Assembly: GCA_029054245.1 (NCBI GenBank)
Contig: JAIDFQ010000042.1
Location: 186,001 to 250,000, forward strand
Direction: 5' to 3'
From: Lachnospiraceae bacterium
Lineage (GTDB): Bacteria; Bacillota; Clostridia; Lachnospirales; Lachnospiraceae
Length of the DNA stretch: 64,000 nucleotides
The position numbers and the translations under genes were made by a program. Under the pieces are notes generated by a model that did no database searches, was not told where the DNA came from, and worked only from the letters and a program-made list of their open reading frames with translations. Shown piece after piece: positions 1 to 8,790 of this stretch. Each line of letters starts with the position of its first letter. Position 1 is the first letter of the stretch.

Positions 1-452
1 GCGTCAAGGTTTGCAGCTTTTGCACGTTTTGCAAGGTCAAACTTACCAGCGGTAGCGCCGTTTTCGGCTTCTACTCTCATTTCGAGATTCTTCTTGGTGG
101 AATCAGTCACAACTTCACCGAGCAGTTCAGCAAATTTGGCAGCATGCTCAGCTTCTTCATAAGCAGCTTTCTCCCAGTATAAACCAATTTCAGGGTAGCC
201 TTCTCTGTGGGCAACTCTTGCCATAGCAAGATACATACCAACTTCTGTACATTCACCATTGAAGTTTGCTCTTAAATCTTCGATAATGTCTTCGCTTACG
301 CCCTTGGCAACACCTACCACATGTTCGGCAGCCCATACCTTTTCATCGCCCTGAGCGGTGAATTTTTCTGCCGGTGCATTACAAACGGGGCATTTTTCCG
401 GTGCTGCATCTCCTTCGTAAACATAACCACATACCTGACATACAAATTTCAT
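1..452 (-). CDS. Reverse-type rubrerythrin (N-terminal rubredoxin), 3' end cut off
   Basis: Non-haem diiron peroxidase of the cytoplasm that reduces hydrogen peroxide in anaerobes. The first ~30 residues form a rubredoxin domain with the iron ligands C5, C8, C21 and C24 (CQVC and CPVC). A ferritin-like domain follows, with an [13 protein letters not shown] helix and an EEAEHAAKF helix carrying the diiron Glu/His ligands. The rubredoxin-first order is that of clostridial reverse rubrerythrins. The start at 452 is preceded by an AAGGAGAT-type ribosome site. It follows perR by 27 bp on the same strand, so both are probably one peroxide-responsive transcript. The C-terminus lies beyond the window edge; about 150 residues are visible. 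Confidence 0.93.
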   Translation of the reverse strand, partial: MKFVCQVCGYVYEGDAAPEKCPVCNAPAEKFTAQGDEKVWAAEHVVGVAKGVSEDIIEDLRANFNGECTEVGMYLAMARVAHREGYPEIGLYWEKAAYEEAEHAAKFAELLGEVVTDSTKKNLEMRVEAENGATAGKFDLAKRAKAANLD

Positions 453-479
453 AATACTTATCTCCTTTTCTTTATTATA

Positions 480-866
480 TTAATTTTTGGAAATACAATT
501 ATCACAGCGGCCATAAAAGTAGGTCACCTGTCCTTCAATTTCACCCTTAAAATTCTCCTGCGCTGCTTTGGTGATTCGCGTCATTATTGGAAGATCCAAA
601 TCTGATACACCTCCGCATTCAGAGCAGATAAAATGATAATGAGGTGAGGTATCGTAATCAAAATGATCTACACCATCGCCGACCCGGACTCTTGCTATCT
701 CACCGAGATCTGCGAGAAGAGTCAGGTTCCGGTATACCGTTCCAAGACTGATATTCGGAAAAGACTGACGGACATTTTTGTAAACAACGTCCGCAGTGGG
801 ATGATCTTTTCTGGTGGCCAGAAATGCAATAATGGAATCCCGCTGTTTACTGTGTTTCAGATTCAT
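480..866 (-). CDS. perR: PerR-type peroxide-sensing repressor (Fur family)
   Basis: Metal-dependent repressor that loses DNA binding when peroxide oxidises its histidine ligands. The 128-residue product has the PerR-like HPTADVVY helix, a winged helix (SLGTVYRNL), the regulatory-metal region FDYDTSPHYHF with its Asp and two His, a downstream SDLDLP Asp, and two CxxC zinc motifs (CSEC, CDNC). The Asp at the position where Fur has Glu, plus the rubrerythrin partner, favour PerR over Fur or Zur. I place the start at 866 because AGAAAGGAAT precedes that ATG. An upstream TTG-type extension to 917 would run over the promoter and operator. It is probably autoregulated through the palindrome at 890-904. 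Confidence 0.9.
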   Translation of the reverse strand: MNLKHSKQRDSIIAFLATRKDHPTADVVYKNVRQSFPNISLGTVYRNLTLLADLGEIARVRVGDGVDHFDYDTSPHYHFICSECGGVSDLDLPIMTRITKAAQENFKGEIEGQVTYFYGRCDNCISKN

Positions 867-889
867 AAGATTCCTTTCTGGTTCTAAAA

Positions 890-936
890 TAGTAATGATT
901 ACTGTTTTATTATACAAAATATATATTGAAAGTCAA
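890..936 (-). promoter_or_regulatory. perR promoter with Per box
   Basis: On the minus strand there is a -35 TTGACT (931-936), a 16-bp spacer and a -10 TATAAT (909-914). The perfect 6-1-6 palindrome AGTAATGATTACT (891-903) sits at the expected transcription start and resembles the Per box TTATAATNATTATAA. A repressor bound here would block perR and rubrerythrin together. Confidence 0.75.
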
Positions 937-1006
937 TATCAACTTAACAATTTATAAATTTTTTATAGATTCATTGATTCTTTAATAACCAGCTTTTTAT
1001 GGTATG

Positions 1007-1015
1007 TGATATAAT
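1007..1015 (+). promoter_or_regulatory. Extended -10 promoter for the two-component operon
   Basis: TGATATAAT gives an extended -10 (TG at 1007-1008, TATAAT at 1010-1015) about 95 bp upstream of the histidine kinase start. No good -35 is seen, as is usual for extended -10 promoters. Confidence 0.5.
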
Positions 1016-1107
1016 CGGTATAAAAGACATGTTAAGAATGAAGAACAGATCTGGAATTTGCGAATGCAGTGCCGCAGATGAAGGGTGCGGTGTGCAGGAG
1101 GTATGGT

Positions 1108-2586
1108 ATGAAATTTAAGACCAGATTGGTAATAACATTTCTGACGATCATCCTGCTCCCTCTGGCGTTAGCCTGTACAGCATTTATCTGTATAGGAGGC
1201 TATCTCATAAAAGAGCAGGAGGAGTACGGATTTCAGAACAACGATTATAATATGTTGATTGACCCCACGCAGGCATCCCGCCTTATTTCAGATGAAATAT
1301 TCCGGGAAGTTGATGAAATCCTGCAAAAAGACACGGAAGGACTTGAAAAAGAAGGCGTTCTTATTAGAATCAATGAAAGGATTGCCAATAAATCTTCTTA
1401 TGTTATTGTGCGTAAGCAGGATACCCTGTATTATACAGGAAATGAATTGGCGGCAAAACAGATTTTTGAAAAGCTGCCGGAGTTCCAGGAAGAAAATATA
1501 GGGCAGTGGGAAAGACCCAGTGTCTATTATGATGACATGAAAAAGCTGGTAAGACAGATGGATTTTTATTTCTCGGACGGCAGCGAGGGCAGTTTTTTCG
1601 TGATTACGAGGGCAAATTCGATTATTTCAAGGAAGCTGTTTGTGGATATGGCAATCGCTGTTATGCTGATCTTGATTTTAACGAGTATGTTCCTGACAAA
1701 TTGGATTAGCCGGGGTGTCTTTGCTCCTGTTAATCAGCTGAATATTGCCATGCAGAATATTGCGGAGGGAAATCTTGAATACAGACTTCCTGATAAGGAT
1801 GATGGAGAGATAGGGGAGCTTTATAGAAACTATGAGGATATGCGGCTCAGGCTGAAAGAATCGACGGATGAAAAGATCTTGGCAGAAAAACAGAACAAGG
1901 AACTGGTGAGCAATATATCTCATGACCTAAAGACGCCGATTACCGCTATTAAGGGTTATGTGGAAGGAATTATGGATGGCGTGGCGGATACACCTGAAAA
2001 AATAGATAAATATATCAGAACCATATATAATAAAGCAAACGATATGGACAGACTGATTAATGAGTTGACGGTATATTCAGGGATAGATTCCAATCGGATT
2101 CCTTATCACTTTCACAAAATCAATGTTGCCGAATATTTTGGAGATTGTATTGAAGAAGTGGGACTTGACCTTGAGTCCAAGAATATAGAACTGAATTACG
2201 CTAATCTGGTCGCGCCGGGTACGCAGATCATTGCAGACCCGGAACAGCTTAAAAGAGTAATCAACAATATTATAGGAAATAGTGTGAAGTATATTGATAA
2301 GCCAAAAGGCGAGATTGATATCCGCATTTTGGATGAGATAGATTCTATACGTGTGGAGATAGAAGATAACGGAAAAGGAATTGCAGCGAAAGATCTGCCT
2401 AAGATATTCGAGCGGTTTTACAGATCTGATGCTTCCAGAAATTCTGCCCAGGGAGGAAGCGGAATTGGATTATCCATTGTAAAGAAAATTGTCGAAGACC
2501 ATGGAGGATACATTTGGGCGACCAGTAAAGAGGGGGAAGAAACCTGTATGCATTTTGTAATCCGCAAATATCAGGAGGCGGAATAA
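1108..2586 (+). CDS. Membrane sensor histidine kinase (HAMP-HisKA-HATPase)
   Basis: Sensor kinase of 492 residues that phosphorylates the OmpR-type regulator encoded next. A first membrane helix lies at about residues 10-35, an extracytoplasmic domain of ~140 residues follows, then a second helix near 180-203 and a HAMP linker. The H-box SNISHDLKTP carries H272. The N-box (INNIIGNSVKY), G1 (EDNGKGI), F (FERFYRSD) and G2 (GSGIGLSIV) motifs are all intact. The start at 1108 is chosen because AGGAGGT lies just upstream; an in-frame ATG at 1069 has no such site. The kinase precedes its regulator, the reverse of the commoner order. The signal sensed cannot be read from the sequence. Confidence 0.9.
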   Translation: MKFKTRLVITFLTIILLPLALACTAFICIGGYLIKEQEEYGFQNNDYNMLIDPTQASRLISDEIFREVDEILQKDTEGLEKEGVLIRINERIANKSSYVIVRKQDTLYYTGNELAAKQIFEKLPEFQEENIGQWERPSVYYDDMKKLVRQMDFYFSDGSEGSFFVITRANSIISRKLFVDMAIAVMLILILTSMFLTNWISRGVFAPVNQLNIAMQNIAEGNLEYRLPDKDDGEIGELYRNYEDMRLRLKESTDEKILAEKQNKELVSNISHDLKTPITAIKGYVEGIMDGVADTPEKIDKYIRTIYNKANDMDRLINELTVYSGIDSNRIPYHFHKINVAEYFGDCIEEVGLDLESKNIELNYANLVAPGTQIIADPEQLKRVINNIIGNSVKYIDKPKGEIDIRILDEIDSIRVEIEDNGKGIAAKDLPKIFERFYRSDASRNSAQGGSGIGLSIVKKIVEDHGGYIWATSKEGEETCMHFVIRKYQEAE

Positions 2587-2652
2587 GAAGTATTGGTGTG
2601 CATAGGCACTTTGGTTTTAAAAAAGAAACAAATTGAAAGGAATGGTTTAAAA

Positions 2653-3342
2653 ATGAGCAGAATTTTAATTATTGAAGATGAAGAGGCAATTGCTGATCTG
2701 GAAAAGGATTATCTTGAGCTGAGTGGATTTGATGTTGAAATCCAAAATAAAGGGGATGAAGGGCTTAAGGCGGCAATGTCCCAAGATTTTGATTTAATTG
2801 TGCTTGATTTAATGCTGCCCGGTATGGATGGATTTGAAATCTGTAAAAGGATCAGAGAAGAAAAGAATATCCCAATTATCATGGTATCGGCGAAAAAAGA
2901 CGACATTGATAAAATAAGAGGATTAGGTCTGGGCGCTGATGATTATATGACAAAGCCATTCAGCCCCAGCGAACTGGTCGCCAGGGTCAAAGCGCATATG
3001 GCAAGATATGACAGGCTTGTGGGATCCACGCAGAAAAATAATGACATTATTGAGATTCGCGGTATACGAATTGACAAGACCGCAAGAAGAGTAATCGTGG
3101 ATGGTGTGGAAAAAGCGTTCACTGGAAAGGAATTTGACCTTTTGACATTTCTGGCAGAGCATCCAAACCATGTATACACGAAAGAGGAACTGTTCCGGGA
3201 AATTTGGGATATGGATTCTATCGGAGATATTGCAACGGTAACAGTGCATATTAAGAAGATACGTGAGAAGATAGAATATGATTCTGCAAAGCCCCAATAT
3301 ATTGAGACAATTTGGGGAGTTGGCTATCGGTTTAAAGTGTAA
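2653..3342 (+). CDS. OmpR/PhoB-family response regulator
   Basis: DNA-binding regulator of 229 residues. The receiver domain has the acidic pair in IIEDEEAIAD, the phospho-acceptor D52 in VLDLMLPGMDG, and a conserved lysine in MTKPFSPSEL. A C-terminal winged helix follows (LLTFLAEHPNHVYTKEEL ... VTVHIKKIREKI ... WGVGYRF). The start at 2653 follows AAAGGAATGG; the frame is open back to 2593 but without a better site. It is 66 bp downstream of its kinase and 14 bp upstream of the pseudouridine synthase gene, so the three are probably co-transcribed. Confidence 0.92.
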   Translation: MSRILIIEDEEAIADLEKDYLELSGFDVEIQNKGDEGLKAAMSQDFDLIVLDLMLPGMDGFEICKRIREEKNIPIIMVSAKKDDIDKIRGLGLGADDYMTKPFSPSELVARVKAHMARYDRLVGSTQKNNDIIEIRGIRIDKTARRVIVDGVEKAFTGKEFDLLTFLAEHPNHVYTKEELFREIWDMDSIGDIATVTVHIKKIREKIEYDSAKPQYIETIWGVGYRFKV

Positions 3343-3356
3343 GGGCGGAAAAACAG

Positions 3357-4079
3357 GTGCAGAAAAATATTATTTATGAAGATGAACATATGATTGTAGT
3401 GTTTAAGCCAGCAGGAATCGCAACCCAAACGGCAAGGATTGGCCAGCAGGATATGGTCAGTGAACTGAAAAATTATCTTGCAGGGAAACCGGAACACAAA
3501 AGGAACAGCGAGCCATATTTGGGAGTCATTCACAGGCTGGATCAGCCGGTTTCGGGAATATTGGTTTTTGCCAAGACAAAGCAGGCAGCGGCTGATTTAA
3601 GCAGTCAGGTAAGCAGCGGTAAAATGCATAAGTATTATTATGCGGTGATTTACGGGGATACCCGCAAGGACGAGGAACGGCTTAAGGACTATATCTACAA
3701 GGACCCCAAGACGAACCAGTCCATGATTGTAAAAGAAGATTTTCCGAATGCAAAGAAGGCGCTTTTGATTTACAAAAAAATAAAAACGCTTATGATTCTG
3801 GAAAAGGAGCAGAAGGTTTCACTGGTAGAGATAGAGTTGTTTTCGGGACGGCATCACCAGATTCGCGCGCAATTTGCACACAATGGCATGCCGCTTTTGG
3901 GGGATAGCAAGTATGGAAATGAAAGTTCAAAGCAGCTAGGCAGAGAGATCGGATGCAGAAACGTGGCGCTTAGTGCGTATAAACTGGTATTGGAGCATCC
4001 ATTAATGAAAAAAGAGATGATGTTTGAAAAACAGCCGGAGGAGAACATTTTTCTTCCTTTCTTTACCAAAGGAATTTAA
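3357..4079 (+). CDS. RluA-family RNA pseudouridine synthase
   Basis: Converts uridine to pseudouridine in structured RNA, probably rRNA. The 240-residue protein starts directly with the catalytic fold and has no N-terminal S4 domain. The family signature HRLDQPVSG includes the catalytic Asp, and GRHHQIRAQF is the second conserved block. The GTG start at 3357 is preceded by a weak AGGGCGG. It lies 14 bp after the response regulator gene. The exact target base cannot be inferred; RluD-like, RluC-like and TruC-like members share these motifs. Confidence 0.87.
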   Translation: MQKNIIYEDEHMIVVFKPAGIATQTARIGQQDMVSELKNYLAGKPEHKRNSEPYLGVIHRLDQPVSGILVFAKTKQAAADLSSQVSSGKMHKYYYAVIYGDTRKDEERLKDYIYKDPKTNQSMIVKEDFPNAKKALLIYKKIKTLMILEKEQKVSLVEIELFSGRHHQIRAQFAHNGMPLLGDSKYGNESSKQLGREIGCRNVALSAYKLVLEHPLMKKEMMFEKQPEENIFLPFFTKGI

Positions 4080-4164
4080 AAAAATTAGGGTCATATTTCA
4101 ATTAAAATTACCCATACTACCAGTAGTCTTTTGTGTAAGCTGGTAAGGTATAGGTGATTTTTTT

Positions 4165-5238
4165 ATGGATAAAATTGGCATGAATAATATAAACTTGAGC
4201 GAAGGCGGAAAGAAATATTTGACGGCGGCGGCAGTCAGTTTTTTGGTATATTTGGCTATGAAATATGTGAGCCCCGTGGTATCACCATTTCTTTTTGCGT
4301 TTTTGTTGGCAGGAATTTTAAATCCAGTGGTACGTATCCTTCACGATAAAATAAAGTTACGGAAGTCAGTTCTTGCAGGAATTCTTTTGTTTGCAGTTGG
4401 CATCTTTATGGTCATATTGATTTGGGTAATTTTATCAGCGCTAATCTCTGGCGGAGGTCGCCTTGCAGGGCAGATACCAGACTATCAGAAAGAATTTAAT
4501 GTCTTCTTAGGAGACTGTTGCAGCATGATGGGTCAGAAATTTGGAGTGGATGGTGTCCAGATTGAAGAATTTATTATAGAGCAGGTGAATCTTTTTATTG
4601 ACAATCTTGAGGTAAATGTTCTGCCTGAAATGATGGGAAAATCTGTAAACTATATGAAGAGCATTGTAAGCTTTATCAGCATTGTGGTTGTCATGATGAT
4701 AGCTGTACTGCTGATTATGAAGGATTATGATCAATATATTGCCCGGTTGAAAAACGAAAAGGAACTTATTGGCGTGAGAGAGGTTGTGAAGAAAGTAGTT
4801 CTCTATGTGAAAACCTTTGTTAAAGCGCAGATTATCATTCTTGGTATCATCAGTACGATTTGTGCCACAGCGCTTGCACTAATGGGGATGGAGGGCGGCA
4901 TTTTCTATGGAATCCTGACAGGGATTATGGATATGCTTCCCTTTATCGGGACGGGTATTATGCTGATACCGCTGGCAGTTTTTCGGTTGATTAGTGGGAA
5001 TTACTGGCAGGCATTTTTTTGCTTTTGCCTTTATGCGGTGTGTGCATTGATCAGGGAATTTTTAGAGCCAAAGCTGATTGGAGAGAAGGTGGGTGTATGG
5101 CCGGTTGGAATTTTGTTTGCTGTTTTTGCAGGGATACAGTTGTTCGGTGTTTGGGGGATTATTAAAGGACCGCTGTCACTGGTAATCATATGCGAGACTT
5201 GTAAATATCTCTGGAGCAGGCAAAAAAATGAGATGTAA
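4165..5238 (+). CDS. AI-2E family transporter (YtvI-like permease)
   Basis: Integral membrane protein of 357 residues with the typical eight-helix pattern of the AI-2E exporter (PF01594) family. There are hydrophobic segments near the N-terminus (FLVYLAMKYVSPVVSPFLFAFLLAGIL), a soluble stretch around residues 110-165, then paired C-terminal helices including GILTGIMDMLPFIGTG, a conserved family block. Members transport quorum signals, sodium/protons or unknown substrates. YtvI-type relatives occur in spore formers, and nothing here separates these roles. The start follows AAGGTATAGGTGAT. The next gene has its own promoter. Confidence 0.8.
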   Translation: MDKIGMNNINLSEGGKKYLTAAAVSFLVYLAMKYVSPVVSPFLFAFLLAGILNPVVRILHDKIKLRKSVLAGILLFAVGIFMVILIWVILSALISGGGRLAGQIPDYQKEFNVFLGDCCSMMGQKFGVDGVQIEEFIIEQVNLFIDNLEVNVLPEMMGKSVNYMKSIVSFISIVVVMMIAVLLIMKDYDQYIARLKNEKELIGVREVVKKVVLYVKTFVKAQIIILGIISTICATALALMGMEGGIFYGILTGIMDMLPFIGTGIMLIPLAVFRLISGNYWQAFFCFCLYAVCALIREFLEPKLIGEKVGVWPVGILFAVFAGIQLFGVWGIIKGPLSLVIICETCKYLWSRQKNEM

Positions 5239-5241
5239 TGT

Positions 5242-5270
5242 TTGCAGGATAGTTGGGAGGCTGTTATACT
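5242..5270 (+). promoter_or_regulatory. Sigma-A type promoter of the O-antigen-ligase-like gene
   Basis: TTGCAG (5242-5247), a 17-bp spacer and TATACT (5265-5270). The expected transcript start near 5277 lies downstream of the first in-frame ATG at 5273, which supports the TTG at 5309 as the true translation start. Confidence 0.7.
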
Positions 5271-5308
5271 GAATGTGTCGCAGTAAATGGGCGAGAAGAG
5301 GTGGCACA

Positions 5309-6832
5309 TTGGTAAAAAAAGCAGGGAATTTGTTTTCAACTGCATATTTGTTATTGATATTTGGAGTATATCCATTGTACATGAAGCAGGGGTATGTGGA
5401 AATCGGCGAGGCAAAGTTTTTGTTCTTTATTTATGCATCGTTGGCGGCACTAGGAATTTTGGGGTTGATTGGAGCAATTTACGGAGGGCAGGTTCTTTGT
5501 GGGCGCATCAGGCGAAAGGAAGCTTATCTGATTGATTGGAATGGGGTATCGGCGGTAGATCTGATGGTGATGCTATATGCGACAGAGCTTTTTATTTCTT
5601 ACGCATTTTCTGATTATCGTAACGAGGCGCTTTGGGGCACAAAGGGCTGGTATATCGGTTTGGTACTCTTACTCACCTTATGCGGCTTATACTTTCTTAT
5701 TTCCAGGCTCTGGGGAGGGGAAAGGATTGTTTGGTATGTAGGGGTGGCAGTATCTGGGATTGTTTTCCTGATTGGTATTTTGGATCGCTTCTCACTCTAT
5801 TTGATTCCCTTAGAAGTAAGGGATCCCGCCTTTATTTCTACGCTGGGTAATATCAATTGGTTTTGCGGGTACCTCTCAGTTTTGGCGCCTGTAGGAATTT
5901 GTTTGTTTTTATTTCAGAAACAAAGAAGGAAGTTATACGGCGTTTATACGGTAATTTCATTTATGGCAGGATTTTGTCAGGGGGGAAATAGTATTTTTCT
6001 TTTTTGGGGCGCTTTATTTTTTATTCTATTGTGGATAGCTATCAAAAAAAGAGAGTGGGCGGTGGACTATTTTCTGCTTTTGTTTTTGTGGAATTTTTCG
6101 GCACAGTTGGTACGCCTGATTCGTTTGATCGTGCCGGGCGGATATAATTATGATATGGATAATTTGTGTAGTTATTTGACGAATTCTAATTTTACTTTGT
6201 TAGTGGGCGCTGTTGTTTTGGGAGCATATTTTTTTCTGCATCTGAAATGGAAGGGGCGCATAGATGAAAGGGAGCAGAGAAACGCGCATAAGATAATGAT
6301 TTTTCTTCTGATTGGCGGGATTTTATGCTTCATAGCAGTGACGGGATTCAATACATGGAGAGGAATTCCCGGGCTTTCGGGCAGGAGTAGTTTTTTATTT
6401 AGCAGAGAGTGGGGAAATGGAAGAGGAGCTGCGATTTACAGTGGTTTACAGATGTATGGTCAAATGCCGGTGTTTCATAAATTGTTTGGGATAGGTCCGG
6501 ACTGTTTTTCGATGTATGCGTATTCTCTTCCGGAGGTTGCAGGCGGGCTTCGAGATTATTTCGGAGCGAACCGTTTGACCAATGCTCACAATGAACTGCT
6601 CACCGCACTCGTCAATACGGGGGTGGCTGGCGTATGTCTTTTTGTAGGTATTTTTATCTCTTTTGCAAAAAAATGTATGAAAGCAGGACAACAAAATCCA
6701 GAACAGTTAATTTTTGCAGTGTGTGTTATCTGCTATTTTGTCCATAATATGGTGAGCTTTGCACAAGTGCTGAATCTTCCTTTTTTGTTTTTGATGTTGG
6801 GAATGGGGGAGAGGAGACAAATAATGCGTTAA
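5309..6832 (+). CDS. O-antigen ligase-like polytopic membrane protein
   Basis: Hydrophobic protein of 507 residues with roughly ten to twelve predicted membrane helices. A large loop in the C-terminal half carries GRSSFLFSREWGNGRGAAIY and a later HNELLTALVNTGVAGV block. This arrangement is that of Wzy_C/O-antigen ligase family proteins, which transfer or polymerise cell-surface glycans. The TTG start at 5309 has GAGGTGG six bases upstream and lies downstream of the promoter at 5242-5270. Its substrate in this Gram-positive is unknown. No other glycan genes are adjacent, so it is an orphan rather than part of a polysaccharide cluster. Confidence 0.72.
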   Translation: MVKKAGNLFSTAYLLLIFGVYPLYMKQGYVEIGEAKFLFFIYASLAALGILGLIGAIYGGQVLCGRIRRKEAYLIDWNGVSAVDLMVMLYATELFISYAFSDYRNEALWGTKGWYIGLVLLLTLCGLYFLISRLWGGERIVWYVGVAVSGIVFLIGILDRFSLYLIPLEVRDPAFISTLGNINWFCGYLSVLAPVGICLFLFQKQRRKLYGVYTVISFMAGFCQGGNSIFLFWGALFFILLWIAIKKREWAVDYFLLLFLWNFSAQLVRLIRLIVPGGYNYDMDNLCSYLTNSNFTLLVGAVVLGAYFFLHLKWKGRIDEREQRNAHKIMIFLLIGGILCFIAVTGFNTWRGIPGLSGRSSFLFSREWGNGRGAAIYSGLQMYGQMPVFHKLFGIGPDCFSMYAYSLPEVAGGLRDYFGANRLTNAHNELLTALVNTGVAGVCLFVGIFISFAKKCMKAGQQNPEQLIFAVCVICYFVHNMVSFAQVLNLPFLFLMLGMGERRQIMR

Positions 6833-6838
6833 AGTCTG

Positions 6839-6867
6839 TTGACAAATCTTCATTTTTTTTCTACAAT
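6839..6867 (+). promoter_or_regulatory. Promoter of the proS T-box transcript
   Basis: TTGACA (6839-6844), a 17-bp spacer and TACAAT (6862-6867) form a near-consensus sigma-A promoter with a start near 6874. It begins only a few bases after the stop codon of the preceding gene. Confidence 0.8.
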
Positions 6868-6873
6868 CATGAT

Positions 6874-7206
6874 ACAGTTCCGCGACAGCGGAGGTCAGAA
6901 TAAAATAGCATCACAGACGTGGCGAAGAAAAGGATTAGTACAGATAGGAAGCCTCCAGAGAGAAAATCCCTTAATGGGCAGATTGCGCAGTATCATCTGT
7001 CATAAAGGAGCTGAAAGATTTTTAAGTGAAATATCTGGAACCTGCCTTGGAGCCCTGTATGAAAATACAGCGTAGCACCGGCGATAACGGTAAGAAAAGA
7101 GAATGTTTACAACAGAATTTGGTTTGTTGCATTAATTAGGGTGGTACCGCCGGTTTCCGGTCCCTTGCGGGGTGGAGAGGTGTGCCGCCCTTTGTGTTAT
7201 TTTTTG
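6874..7206 (+). promoter_or_regulatory. T-box leader, proline specific, with terminator
   Basis: tRNA-sensing leader of proS. Visible elements are the stem I landmarks AAGGATTAGTA and CAGAGAGAAAATCCC and the specifier region GGAACCTGCCTTGGAG, where CCT (7041-7043) is a proline codon. The T-box AGGGTGGTACCG (7139-7150) follows; its GGTA pairs with the uncharged tRNA 3' end. The T-box strand can instead pair with GGTGTGCCGCCCT (7183-7195) to make a terminator followed by a T-rich run. Uncharged tRNA-Pro would favour the antiterminator and raise synthetase expression. This fills almost the whole 495-bp gap before proS. Confidence 0.92.
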
Positions 7207-7327
7207 CACGAAAGTGCAAAGAAGTGTGAGGCTGTCTGGAAATTCTGTGATTGGTACGGGAACACGGATTTTTGGCAGTGTTTGTTTGAATGGTGAAGAA
7301 AAACGACCGTACAGAAAAGAGGAGAAA

Positions 7328-8758
7328 ATGGCTGAGAAAAAATTAGTAGAAGCAATCACATCTATGAGCGAGGACTTTGCGCAGTGGTATACGGATGTGG
7401 TAAAAAAGGCAGAATTGATCGATTATTCTAATGTAAAGGGATGTATGGTAATTAAACCTGCCGGATATGCAATCTGGGAGAATATTAAAAGGCAGTTAGA
7501 TGACCGGTTCAAAGCAGCCGGAGTGGAGAACGTTTATATGCCTATGTTCATTCCGGAGAGTCTTTTGCAGAAGGAAAAAGATCATGTGGAAGGCTTTGCG
7601 CCTGAGGTTGCCTGGGTGACGCATGGTGGATTGAATCCCCTTCAGGAGAGAATGTGTGTCAGACCTACTTCGGAAACCTTGTTCTGTGACTTTTATAAAG
7701 GAGATATTCATTCTTACCGCGACCTGCCTAAGGTATATAATCAGTGGTGCAGCGTGGTGCGCTGGGAGAAGGAAACAAGACCTTTCCTCCGTTCAAGGGA
7801 GTTTTTGTGGCAGGAAGGGCATACCGCTCATGCTACTGCCGAGGAGGCGCAGGAGAGGACAGAGCAGATGCTGAATGTATATGCAGATTTCTGTGAGGAG
7901 GTGCTTGCTATTCCTGTAATCAAAGGGCGCAAGACAGATAAGGAGAAATTTGCGGGGGCAGAGGCGACTTATACTATAGAAGCGCTGATGCATGACGGAA
8001 AGGCATTGCAGTCCGGTACCAGCCATAACTTTGGAGACGGTTTTGCAAAGGCTTTTGGTATTCAGTTTACGGATAAAGACAATCAGCTTAAGTATGTACA
8101 TCAGACTTCATGGGGCATGTCCACAAGAATTATTGGTGCAATCATCATGGTGCACGGAGATGATTCAGGTCTGGTGCTGCCTCCTAAGATTGCGCCTACG
8201 CAGGTTATGATTATTCCGATTCAGCAGAAAAAGGAAGGCGTCCTTGATAAAGCATATGAGCTTCGCGACAGATTGAAGGGGTTCCGTGTGAAAGTGGATG
8301 ATAGTGATAAGAGTCCTGGATGGAAATTCTCCGAACAGGAAATGCGTGGAATACCCATGCGCGTGGAGATTGGACCGAAGGATATCGAAGCAGGAAAATG
8401 TGTAATCTGCCGCCGCGATACAAGGGAAAAGATTGAGGTGGAGCTTGATAAACTGGAAGAAACCATAGAAGAGTTACTGGTGAAGATACAAGGTGATATG
8501 CTGGAGAAAGCAAGCAAGCACCTTGAAGCACATACCTATACAGCAGCTGACAGGAATGAATTTGAGAAGATTTTTGCTGAAAAGGCAGGTTTCGTAAAGG
8601 CAATGTGGTGCGGAGAAACGGCATGTGAGGAAGCCATTAAAGAAAATATGGCGGTCACCAGCAGGTGCATGCCTTATGAACAGGAATGTCTGTCTGAAAC
8701 TTGTGTTTATTGTGGGAAACCAGCGAAGAAGATGGTATACTGGGGAAGAGCATATTAA
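7328..8758 (+). CDS. proS: Prolyl-tRNA synthetase, archaeal/eukaryotic-like short type
   Basis: Charges tRNA-Pro with proline in the cytoplasm. The 476-residue enzyme has the class II motif 2 region ([26 protein letters not shown]) and motif 3 ([13 protein letters not shown] ... [14 protein letters not shown]). It then has the anticodon-binding domain and a zinc-binding-like C-terminal domain with several Cys, ending in YWGRAY. That ending and the lack of the ~180-residue editing insertion mark the archaeal/eukaryotic-like ProRS rather than the long bacterial form. The start at 7328 follows AGAGGAGAAA; upstream codons in frame belong to the leader. It is controlled by the proline T-box upstream. 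Confidence 0.95.
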   Translation: MAEKKLVEAITSMSEDFAQWYTDVVKKAELIDYSNVKGCMVIKPAGYAIWENIKRQLDDRFKAAGVENVYMPMFIPESLLQKEKDHVEGFAPEVAWVTHGGLNPLQERMCVRPTSETLFCDFYKGDIHSYRDLPKVYNQWCSVVRWEKETRPFLRSREFLWQEGHTAHATAEEAQERTEQMLNVYADFCEEVLAIPVIKGRKTDKEKFAGAEATYTIEALMHDGKALQSGTSHNFGDGFAKAFGIQFTDKDNQLKYVHQTSWGMSTRIIGAIIMVHGDDSGLVLPPKIAPTQVMIIPIQQKKEGVLDKAYELRDRLKGFRVKVDDSDKSPGWKFSEQEMRGIPMRVEIGPKDIEAGKCVICRRDTREKIEVELDKLEETIEELLVKIQGDMLEKASKHLEAHTYTAADRNEFEKIFAEKAGFVKAMWCGETACEEAIKENMAVTSRCMPYEQECLSETCVYCGKPAKKMVYWGRAY

Positions 8759-8790
8759 TGATTATGAAATAGGTAAAAGGAATATTACGG

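Noticed and set aside
6839-7075. Open frame starting at the proS promoter
   Set aside because: It sits inside the T-box leader and starts at the -35 element; the RNA structure explains the conservation.
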